From an uncultured Synergistales bacterium (GTDB taxonomy: Bacteria > Synergistota > Synergistia > Synergistales > Aminobacteriaceae), in NCBI GenBank assembly GCA_905234205.1, contig CAJOGG010000171.1, positions 1 to 5,187 of the forward strand: a stretch of DNA of 5,187 bases, read 5' to 3'. A program made the translations under genes and the position numbers. Under the pieces are notes generated by a model. That model saw nothing but the letters and a program-made list of their open reading frames with translations. It made no database searches and was not told the DNA's origin. How positions within the stretch are numbered: the first letter of the stretch is position 1; each line of letters begins with the position of its first letter. Shown piece after piece: positions 1 through 5,187 of this stretch.

Positions 1-156
1 AGCGGAACATTAAATGGATATGTTTTTAGAGGATGTCAGTATTTGACAGGTGTTAGTCTGTCAAAAGTAACTTCATTAGGAGCACAAACATTTTCTGCTT
101 GTTCAAGAATAACTTATGTTAACTTACCAAGTGTAACATCAGTTGGTGCAGGTGCA
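1..156 (+). repeat. BspA-type (LRR_5-like) leucine-rich repeat segment, about two 22-residue units
   Basis: In the frame that starts at base 1, two units align at a spacing of 22 residues: F-x2-C-x5-V-x-L-x2-VTS-x-G (GYVFRGC...VTSLGA, then QTFSAC...LPSVTSVGAG). F, C, V, L, VTS and G recur at matching places, as in BspA-like surface or phage-tail leucine-rich repeat proteins. A third unit would begin with F at the codon at 157-159, but that codon is Val and the pattern stops at once. By hand count this segment is about 36% G+C, against roughly 45-55% in the HsdS-coding bases that follow. This suggests a different origin. The protein it came from cannot be identified from such a short piece. 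Confidence 0.65.
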
Positions 157-498
157 GTAAACCAAGCAATCAAGGCTATCGCTATTGCGCGTGGTTTTTT
201 GTCACCTGTGGGAATTGAGCTTGCGTGTGCGCCTTCGTTTGCTGATATTGTTATCGATGGGGAGTATCGCACCGCTATTCGCTTTGATGTGTTTGCAAGA
301 CAATATTTCCCTCTTCCTCCCCGTGACGAGCAGGACGCGATCGTATGTTATCTTGATGACAAGTGCAGCAAGATAGACAGGGCTATAAATCTCAAGCGGA
401 AGCAGATAAAATTGTGGCAGGAGTACAAGGCGCGGTTAATTTCGGACGTTGTAACGGGGCAGCTTGACGTAAGAGGGGTGAATGTTAATGGCAACTGA
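1..498 (+). CDS. hsdS: C-terminal end of type I restriction specificity subunit HsdS, fused in frame to LRR sequence; 5' partial
   Basis: HsdS recognises the DNA target for the type I restriction-modification complex and holds HsdM and HsdR together. Seen: the frame is open from the left edge with no stop until 498. From about base 260 the protein is clear HsdS: a target-recognition-domain tail (RTAIRFDVFA), the hallmark PLPPRDEQ at 310-333, then a charged helical stretch (LDDKCSKIDRAINLKRKQ) and the closing YKARLISDVVTGQLDV, the conserved C-terminal repeat of this family. Only about 110 residues are HsdS-like, whereas full subunits are usually about 400, so both target-recognition domains are essentially absent here. 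The preceding 52 codons encode leucine-rich repeats instead. A TTG at 43 could start a 151-residue product, but I see no convincing ribosome site, so I treat the gene as running in from outside. Its end overlaps hsdR, indicating an operon. Family assignment of the C-terminal part is firm; whether the fused product exists is doubtful. Confidence 0.75.
   Translation, partial: SGTLNGYVFRGCQYLTGVSLSKVTSLGAQTFSACSRITYVNLPSVTSVGAGAVNQAIKAIAIARGFLSPVGIELACAPSFADIVIDGEYRTAIRFDVFARQYFPLPPRDEQDAIVCYLDDKCSKIDRAINLKRKQIKLWQEYKARLISDVVTGQLDVRGVNVNGN
472..478 (+). promoter_or_regulatory. Ribosome binding site of hsdR
   Basis: The purine run AGAGGGG lies inside the end of hsdS. It is 3 bases before the ATG at 482, 9 bases before the ATG at 488 and 21 bases before the ATG at 500. 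The 9-base gap is closest to normal, so 488 is preferred as the hsdR start. The overlap with hsdS suggests translational coupling. Confidence 0.55.
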
Positions 499-3361
499 TA
501 TGAGTGAAGGTGGCTTTGAGGAGGTAATCGTAAATTATTTATGCGGCATGAATGGCTATGAGCGTGGGAACTCATTGGATTTCGATAAGAAATATGCGAT
601 TGATGAAGGGCGGCTATTTCGCTTTCTGGAGTCTACACAGCCGAGGACGTTGGCGGGGCTTGATCGCGAGAAATTCTTGAAGACGCTTGACGAGAAATTG
701 AACACTGAAGGAGTTATTGGGGTTCTGCGGGACGGCGTGAAATGCAACTATATGCACGTAGATTTGTATTACGTTCGGCCATCGGTTGGGAATCATGACT
801 CGGCGGAGCTGTACTCACAGAATATCTTCAGCGTAACGCGACAGCTTCATTACTCGGAAAGAAATCCGCAGCTCTCTATTGATGTGTGTATATTTCTGAA
901 CGGTCTGCCGGTTATCACAATGGAGCTTAAGAATCGCATAACGGGACAAAATGTTCATGACGCTATTGAGCAATATCGAGGACGTGAACGTGATAAGCTG
1001 CTGAATTTCGGGCGGTGTATTGTTCACTTTGCTGTTGATGATTCTGAAGTCGAAATGTGTACAAAACTTTGCGGCAAAGATTCGTGGTTTCTACCCTTTA
1101 ATAAGGGCAACAACGACGGCGCCGGCAACCCTGTTAATCCTTATGGCTTCAAGACGGATTATTTATGGAAGGAGATTCTGACGCGCGACGAACTCTCGAA
1201 TATCATTGAGAATTACGTAGAGCTGATTGACCATAAGCAAATTTTCCCGCGTTATCATCAGTTAAGCCTCGTGAAATCATTGCTTCGTGATTCAAAACGT
1301 GATGGAGTTGGCGCAAGATATTTGATTCAGCATTCGGCCGGAAGCGGTAAATCGAACTCTATAGCGTGGCTTGCACATCAGCTTGTGGGGCTTGGAGTAT
1401 TTGACTCCGTTGTGGTTGTAACTGACCGTGTGAACCTCGATAAACAAATCCGCGATACGATTAGAAATTTTTCACAGGTAGCTTCGATTGTGGGCTGGGC
1501 CGATGATTCTAAGGGCTTAAGAAAGCTGCTTGATGACGGGACGAAAATTGTAATAACGACGGTACACAAGTTTCAGTTTATTATTGAGGAGATCGGGACG
1601 AATTGTCGGGACAAAAATTTTGCGATAATAATCGACGAGGCACACTCAAGCCAGAACGGGAGCTTATCAGCGAAAATGAACACGGTATTATCCGGAAGTG
1701 CATATGATGACGATGACGACTTTGAGGACAAGATTAACGCGATAATTGACGGTCGCAAGATGGTAAAGAACGCTAGCTATTTTGCATTCACTGCCACACC
1801 GAAGAATAAGACTCTGGAAATGTTCGGGCGCAAAGTTATAGGAGTCGACGGGGCTGTACAATACTTTCCGCATTACCTGTATACTATGAAGCAAGCGATT
1901 GAAGAGGGATTTATATTGGACGTGCTGAAATATTTTATGCCTGTTGAGACGTATTATAAACTCGCGAAAACTATTGAGGCCGACCCGGTATTTGATTCGA
2001 AGCGTGCGCAGGGATTGTTGAAACGTTTTGTGAACTCGCATGAATATGTGTTGAGGAAGAAAGCAGAAATAATCGTTGAACATTTTTTAATCGAGGTCAT
2101 AGGGCGCAGAAAAATTTGCGGTAAAGCTCGGGCTATGGTTGTGGCCGACAGTATCAAGAACGCCGTAGCATATTACGACATCATCAACGAATTATTGAGT
2201 GCGCGTAGGAGTCCGTATAGAGCTATCGTAGCATTTTCCGGCGAGACTGATTATCACGGAGAACAGAAAACGGAAGCAGATATTAACGGCTTTTCATCAG
2301 CGAGTATTGAGAGAAAATTTCGTGAAGAGCCATATAGAATTTTGGTTGTGGCGAATAAATTTCAGACTGGCTTTGACGAACCGTTGTTGCACACAATGTA
2401 TATAGATCGTGAATTATCTGACATAAGGGCGGTGCAGACTTTATCGCGCTTGAATCGAAGTTGCCCTGGCAAGAATGACACATTCATATTGGATTTCGTG
2501 AATAAGCCTGAAGTTATACAGGAAGCCTTTAGCCGTTATTACAAGACTACGATTTTATCTGGCGAGACTGACGCGACGAAGCTAGAGGATTTACTGCAGG
2601 TGATAAAGGACTCTCACGTATTCAGCGAAGAGGAAATGAAAGACTTTGTAGAACTTTACTTAGGTAACGAGCCACGAGAAGTTCTTGATCCTATTTTAAA
2701 TCGGTGCGTAGAAGTTTACGAGGGCTTGAAAGTTGACGAGCAAATTATGTTCAAAGGGGCGGCGAAAAGTTTTGTGCGTACGTATAATTTTCTTGCTGCG
2801 ATACTTCCATACGGCAATATTTTGTGGGAGGAGTACTCGATATTTCTGAAGCTGTTAATACCGTTGCTGCCTTCACCACAAGACGAGGACTTCACGGAAG
2901 AGATACTTGAAGATGTTGATTTGGATAGCTATAGAGCAGAGGCGCAGGAGATAATGCAAATACGGATCGAGAACGAAGACTCACAAATAGGACCTGTACC
3001 TGTAGTAAACAACTCTGGAAATAATGAACCTGAATTAGATAAGCTATCGAATATTCTTACAATCTTACATAAGAAGTTTGGCAATATCAAATGGAATGAC
3101 GAAGACAAAGTAGCGGAAGAAATCAATAAACTTCCCGAAGCTGTTATGACCAATGAGAGATATTTGAACGCGATGAATAATTCCGACGAACAAAACGCAA
3201 GAGAAGAAAGTAGGATAGCTATAATGAATACTTTAGTGGAAACGTTACAAACGTGCCCCGAATTGTATAAGACTGTTTCAAATAATTCACGATTTAAGGA
3301 ATGGCTGCTAGGATTTGTATTTGCGATGACGTATCAACGAAGAACGAATATGAACTATTGA
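488..3361 (+). CDS. hsdR: Type I restriction enzyme subunit HsdR (endonuclease and DNA translocase)
   Basis: HsdR is the ATP-driven motor and nuclease of type I restriction complexes: it translocates DNA past the HsdS/HsdM core and cuts unmethylated foreign DNA at a distance. Seen (957 residues from the ATG at 488): an N-terminal PD-(D/E)XK nuclease with D132 in QLSIDV and E146/K148 in TMELKN; a conserved linker with FLPFNKG (201-207) and GAGNP (211-215); then superfamily 2 helicase motifs in order: Walker A AGSGKS (284-289), motif Ia VTDRVNLDKQI (311-321), DEAH (383-386), TATP (435-438), motif V ANKFQTGFDEP (622-632) and motif VI QTLSRLNR (650-657). The remaining ~300 residues form the helical C-terminal region. 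Length is normal and the motifs look intact. An acidic run of five Asp follows at about 407-411. The usual Tyr of the Q-x3-Y motif after the nuclease core is not evident near AIEQYRGRER. It overlaps hsdS by 11 bases, so the two are co-transcribed. An ATG at 482 is an alternative start, adding two residues. Confidence 0.95.
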   Translation: MATDMSEGGFEEVIVNYLCGMNGYERGNSLDFDKKYAIDEGRLFRFLESTQPRTLAGLDREKFLKTLDEKLNTEGVIGVLRDGVKCNYMHVDLYYVRPSVGNHDSAELYSQNIFSVTRQLHYSERNPQLSIDVCIFLNGLPVITMELKNRITGQNVHDAIEQYRGRERDKLLNFGRCIVHFAVDDSEVEMCTKLCGKDSWFLPFNKGNNDGAGNPVNPYGFKTDYLWKEILTRDELSNIIENYVELIDHKQIFPRYHQLSLVKSLLRDSKRDGVGARYLIQHSAGSGKSNSIAWLAHQLVGLGVFDSVVVVTDRVNLDKQIRDTIRNFSQVASIVGWADDSKGLRKLLDDGTKIVITTVHKFQFIIEEIGTNCRDKNFAIIIDEAHSSQNGSLSAKMNTVLSGSAYDDDDDFEDKINAIIDGRKMVKNASYFAFTATPKNKTLEMFGRKVIGVDGAVQYFPHYLYTMKQAIEEGFILDVLKYFMPVETYYKLAKTIEADPVFDSKRAQGLLKRFVNSHEYVLRKKAEIIVEHFLIEVIGRRKICGKARAMVVADSIKNAVAYYDIINELLSARRSPYRAIVAFSGETDYHGEQKTEADINGFSSASIERKFREEPYRILVVANKFQTGFDEPLLHTMYIDRELSDIRAVQTLSRLNRSCPGKNDTFILDFVNKPEVIQEAFSRYYKTTILSGETDATKLEDLLQVIKDSHVFSEEEMKDFVELYLGNEPREVLDPILNRCVEVYEGLKVDEQIMFKGAAKSFVRTYNFLAAILPYGNILWEEYSIFLKLLIPLLPSPQDEDFTEEILEDVDLDSYRAEAQEIMQIRIENEDSQIGPVPVVNNSGNNEPELDKLSNILTILHKKFGNIKWNDEDKVAEEINKLPEAVMTNERYLNAMNNSDEQNAREESRIAIMNTLVETLQTCPELYKTVSNNSRFKEWLLGFVFAMTYQRRTNMNY

Positions 3362-3395
3362 AATATTTTTGGCACATAGATAAAATTCATAACCA

Positions 3396-3404
3396 GGAAG
3401 GAGG
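3396..3404 (+). promoter_or_regulatory. Ribosome binding site of the Rpn-family gene
   Basis: GGAAGGAGG is a near-perfect Shine-Dalgarno sequence. It sits 12 bases before the TTG at 3417, slightly long but the only plausible start in that frame near it. It supports an independent translation start 55 bases after the hsdR stop. Confidence 0.6.
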
Positions 3405-3416
3405 CGACAAGGATTC

Positions 3417-3878
3417 TTGATTAACGACAATCTTAATATACCAGAACATTTTGATACACTGTGGGAAAACCTAACGCTAGCTGATGATTTTTTGTTCGGG
3501 AAAGTCATGAGCGATGAGGAATTGTGTACAGAAATGATAAGACGAATTTTTCCCAATATCGAAATAGGAAGTATAAAGTTCACACAGACACAGAAAACAT
3601 CAAGAGAAACACTCGATACCAGGGGAGTACGCTTTGATGTGTTCGCTAAGACTGATAACCGAAAAATATTCAGCGTAGAGATTCAGACGACGGATAAGAA
3701 GGATTTACCCAAAAGGACGAGAGTTTACCATATCATCAATGGCCTTGACGCACTGAACAAAGACACAATCAAGACATCAGGTAAGTATAACGATTTGCCG
3801 GACGTATTTGTGGTATTCATATGCACGTTCGATCCATTCAAACAGGTAGCAACATGTGCGAAGAAGATCATAAACTGA
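3417..3878 (+). CDS. Rpn/PD-(D/E)XK nuclease family transposase-like protein, N-terminal fragment (frameshifted gene)
   Basis: Members of this family (Rpn, 'PD-(D/E)XK nuclease family transposase') are DNA nucleases linked to recombination and phage defence, common in many copies in gut bacteria. Seen (153 residues): the N-terminal block LADDFLFGKVMSDEEL typical of the family; the nuclease core with D74 in RFDVFAKTD and E88-x-Q90 in FSVEIQ; then PKRTRVYHIINGLDAL and the landmark VFICTFDPF at 133-141. After Phe141 the family sequence is lost: the last 12 residues (KQVATCAKKIIN) are unlike the family and end at a TGA, while the expected continuation appears in another frame. Full-length relatives are roughly 280-300 residues, so this is about half. 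It starts at TTG after a strong ribosome site. It follows hsdR on the same strand and may be read through from that operon. Family call is firm; activity is unlikely unless the break is a sequence error. Confidence 0.8.
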   Translation: MINDNLNIPEHFDTLWENLTLADDFLFGKVMSDEELCTEMIRRIFPNIEIGSIKFTQTQKTSRETLDTRGVRFDVFAKTDNRKIFSVEIQTTDKKDLPKRTRVYHIINGLDALNKDTIKTSGKYNDLPDVFVVFICTFDPFKQVATCAKKIIN

Positions 3879-4252
3879 AGTTAAACGACGGAGCATATAC
3901 AGTATTTCTGAATACAGAAGGGACTCGTGATGATATTAGCCAGGAGCTTAAGGCGTTTCTGGATTTTATTGTGGGCAGAAAATCTGCAGATCCATTTGTA
4001 ACAAAACTGGAACACTCATTATATGAGGCAAAGCAAAACGCAATTTGGAGGCGAGAATATATGTTGTTATTAACGAGAGAGCAGGAAAAGTTTGCGGAGG
4101 GTAAAGACAAAGGACTTCAAGAAGCGAATGAGCGCGTGGCTGTGGACATGCTGAAGAAAAATTTTTCCCTATCCTTAATTGAAGAAATTAGCACGCTCTC
4201 AGAGAATGCAATTCGTAACCTAGCAACAGCTCTTGGAATAGCTATAGCATAA
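3854..4252 (+). CDS. Rpn/PD-(D/E)XK nuclease family transposase-like protein, C-terminal fragment (frameshifted gene)
   Basis: This is the remainder of the gene beginning at 3417, read one base back (-1). Seen: CEEDHKLKLNDGAYTVFLN followed by TEGTRDDISQELKAFLDFI, the usual second half of the family; then DPFVTKLEHSLYEAKQN, WRREYMLLLTREQEKFAEG, a charged EGKDKGLQEANER helix, and a closing helical motif MLKKNFSLSLIEEISTLSENAIRNLA as found at the end of Rpn proteins. The ATG at 3854 is used because recognisable family sequence begins there; an upstream in-frame ATG at 3821 would add 11 residues that match nothing, as they overlap the real coding frame of the N-terminal half. No good ribosome site precedes either, so independent translation is doubtful. 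Between the Phe of TFDPF and the Cys here there are only 17 bases, where I recall relatives having about a dozen residues. A small deletion therefore fits better than a one-base slip. Confidence 0.7.
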   Translation: MCEEDHKLKLNDGAYTVFLNTEGTRDDISQELKAFLDFIVGRKSADPFVTKLEHSLYEAKQNAIWRREYMLLLTREQEKFAEGKDKGLQEANERVAVDMLKKNFSLSLIEEISTLSENAIRNLATALGIAIA

Positions 4253-4270
4253 CATTAACAAAAGTATAAA

Positions 4271-4301
4271 GACTCCTTGACTATTTTGTAATCATGGAGT
4301 C
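4271..4301 (-). terminator. Hairpin between convergent genes, likely terminator of the parB-like gene
   Basis: GACTCC at 4271-4276 is complementary to GGAGTC at 4296-4301. After one T-T mismatch three more pairs (4278-4280 with 4292-4294) extend the stem. Read on the minus strand, the stem is followed by TTTATACTTTTG, a T-rich tail as expected for an intrinsic terminator 11 bases past the parB-like stop. On the plus strand the following bases (CGCTTCTTGTG) are less convincing. The stem is short, so this is a moderate call. Confidence 0.45.
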
Positions 4302-4311
4302 GCTTCTTGTG

Positions 4312-4614
4312 TTATGGATTGGCTGAGGCTTTGCTTCTTTGTTCCAAAAATTCGTACACCAGTTCTGCTATCTGTTCGTCTGTCATATCAGGACAGTACA
4401 TTCTTAATTTTTCCTCGTCAAATGAGATTTTGCGCTTCTTAATAGGAAGAATTTTTTGAGGTTTCTCAACAGCGATAATCTGCTCTACGTCATCAGTAGT
4501 AATTTTGGTCTTATTCTTACACAACGTCTTCAATGACAATGCTTGCGCAAATGATACAGTCTTGCTGCTATCTTTCAAAACACCATTTATGACTTTAAGT
4601 TGTTTCTGGCTCAA
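4312..4614 (-). CDS. ParB/Spo0J-like partition protein, C-terminal fragment (frameshifted gene)
   Basis: This is the C-terminal part of the ParB-like protein that begins beyond the right edge. The frame is open further upstream to about 4663, where it joins the N-terminal half: in this frame the sequence reads KGELRLSIRAGEVLAALSQ, which continues the LELPEEK of the other piece. This resembles ParB proteins, where the helix-turn-helix is followed by helices of the type 'G..L..L'. Seen afterwards: a lysine-rich stretch (KPQKILPIKKRKISFDEEK) and a closing YCPDMTDEQIAELVYEFLE, like the short C-terminal segment of plasmid- and conjugative-element-type ParB proteins. The TTG at 4614 (100 residues) is the only near start; I see no support for independent translation, so I regard it as part of one disrupted gene. 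It converges on the Rpn-family gene across a 59-base gap holding a hairpin. Confidence 0.65.
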   Translation of the reverse strand: MSQKQLKVINGVLKDSSKTVSFAQALSLKTLCKNKTKITTDDVEQIIAVEKPQKILPIKKRKISFDEEKLRMYCPDMTDEQIAELVYEFLEQRSKASANP

Positions 4615-4649
4615 CGCTGCTAAAACTTCTCCAGCACGTATTGATAATC

Positions 4650-5187
4650 TCAGCTCACCTTTTCTTCTGGAAGCTCTAATAGCTGCGAGTATCTTGATAT
4701 GGTTCTCGGTTTCAGACCTGTAATTTGCGATACCACGTCAAGAGTAAATTCTTCTCCGTTTTTCTTTCCGCGATGTCTCATTGCTCTATACATACGGCCA
4801 CAAGACTTTATCGTATCAAGCAAGCTAATTTCCTTCCTCTGCACGTTAGAAGAAGTTATTATTGAGTTTGCAGTATCATCGTCACAATCTACAACGATTA
4901 CAGGTATCTCAGAAAATTTGGGATCAGTTTTTGCTAATTCTTCACAGACTCGTTTCCTGCGATAGCCTGAAAGAACTTCATATTTGTTCTCCTCTTTGGA
5001 GTGTCGCACAAGTATAGGTACTAATACACCTTCCTGTTTTATGCTTGCGTGAAGTCTCCTTATTGATTCACCATCCTTATCATTTTGAGTAAGGTAGTCA
5101 CCTGGAACGTAAAAGGAATTTCCCTCTACAATAGCCCCTTTATCGCTTTCATCATATAAAACACCAGAGAACGGTTTTAGTTGTTCT
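4650..5187 (-). CDS. parB: ParB/Spo0J-like DNA-binding partition protein, N-terminal and central part; 5' partial and frameshifted
   Basis: ParB-family proteins bind centromere-like sites and act as CTP-dependent clamps in plasmid or chromosome partition; relatives on mobile elements can also be regulators. Seen (178 residues from the edge): SIRRLHASIKQEGVLVPILV at 41-60, the opening of the ParB/sulfiredoxin fold; YEVLSGYRRKRV (69-80), matching the GxRRxRA nucleotide-binding box; IPVIVVDCDDD (94-104); SSNVQRKEIS (112-121), matching the N-x-QR box; and a helix-turn-helix LDVVSQITGLKPRTISRYSQLL (149-170). It then stops prematurely at 4650-4652. The true start is outside the window; a GTG at 5009 is in frame, but coding sequence plainly continues upstream, so it is internal. 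One extra base in the 4660-4663 T run would join it to the C-terminal fragment. The divergent boxes and acidic insertions suggest a plasmid, phage or conjugative-element type rather than chromosomal Spo0J. No parA is visible; it could lie to the right. Confidence 0.8.
   Translation of the reverse strand, partial: EQLKPFSGVLYDESDKGAIVEGNSFYVPGDYLTQNDKDGESIRRLHASIKQEGVLVPILVRHSKEENKYEVLSGYRRKRVCEELAKTDPKFSEIPVIVVDCDDDTANSIITSSNVQRKEISLLDTIKSCGRMYRAMRHRGKKNGEEFTLDVVSQITGLKPRTISRYSQLLELPEEKVS

Noticed and set aside
1..159. Variable region of a diversity-generating retroelement in an LRR adhesin
   Set aside because: There is no reverse transcriptase, template repeat or adenine-biased variable repeat in the window; only two repeat units are visible.
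157..498. Invertible hsdS shufflon arm with flanking inverted repeats
   Set aside because: I found no inverted repeat partner or recombinase gene in the window, and the LRR side is not HsdS sequence.
1688..2083. A 131-codon open frame on the minus strand inside hsdR
   Set aside because: It lies wholly opposite a conserved helicase region, shows no family motif, and is explained by the hsdR codon pattern. The other minus-strand frames inside hsdR and the Rpn gene were dropped for the same reason.
3821..3878. Programmed -1 frameshift joining the two Rpn halves
   Set aside because: The overlap contains no X-XXY-YYZ slippery heptamer in the zero frame, and residues seem to be missing relative to the family. 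A deletion explains it better.
4699..4965. An 88-codon plus-strand open frame opposite the ParB-like gene
   Set aside because: It is antisense to clear ParB motifs, has no recognisable domain and no good ribosome site.
1..5187. tRNA, rRNA, CRISPR array or insertion-sequence ends
   Set aside because: I saw no cloverleaf, no regularly spaced direct repeats and no terminal inverted repeats around any gene. The Rpn protein is called transposase-like by family name only and has no flanking repeats here.

Overview
The window looks bacterial: densely packed genes on both strands, Shine-Dalgarno sites and no introns. Base composition is intermediate, roughly 37-55% G+C by hand count in different 60-base blocks. 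The families present (type I restriction, Rpn-type PD-(D/E)XK nuclease, plasmid-type ParB) are typical of accessory DNA in anaerobic and gut-associated bacteria. No phylogenetic marker is present, so I do not name a taxon.

Left part (1-3361, + strand): the end of a type I restriction-modification operon. An open frame runs from the left edge to 498. Its first ~156 bases encode BspA-type leucine-rich repeats and the rest encodes the C-terminal end of the specificity subunit HsdS. The switch is abrupt and coincides with a jump in G+C, so it is either a contig chimera or a real recombination junction. The hsdS end overlaps the start of a complete hsdR (488-3361), which encodes the nuclease-translocase subunit and keeps its recognisable nuclease and helicase motifs. 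The methyltransferase gene hsdM is not in the window.

Middle (3417-4252, + strand): a gene for an Rpn/PD-(D/E)XK family 'transposase-like' nuclease, split into two frames at about 3840-3856. The N-terminal piece carries the nuclease motif; the C-terminal piece continues the family sequence after a frame change with several codons apparently missing.

Right part (4312-5187, - strand): a ParB/Spo0J-like DNA-binding protein whose start lies beyond the right edge. It is split by what looks like a single missing base in a short homopolymer at 4660-4663. A hairpin with a T-rich tail lies between the convergent Rpn and parB-like genes and fits a terminator for the latter.

Taken together this looks like a defence or mobile-element neighbourhood: restriction operon, recombination-associated nuclease and a partition-type protein. 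Two neighbouring genes carry frame disruptions. I see no convincing evidence of an undescribed system; the most unusual items are the LRR/HsdS junction and the two frame breaks.
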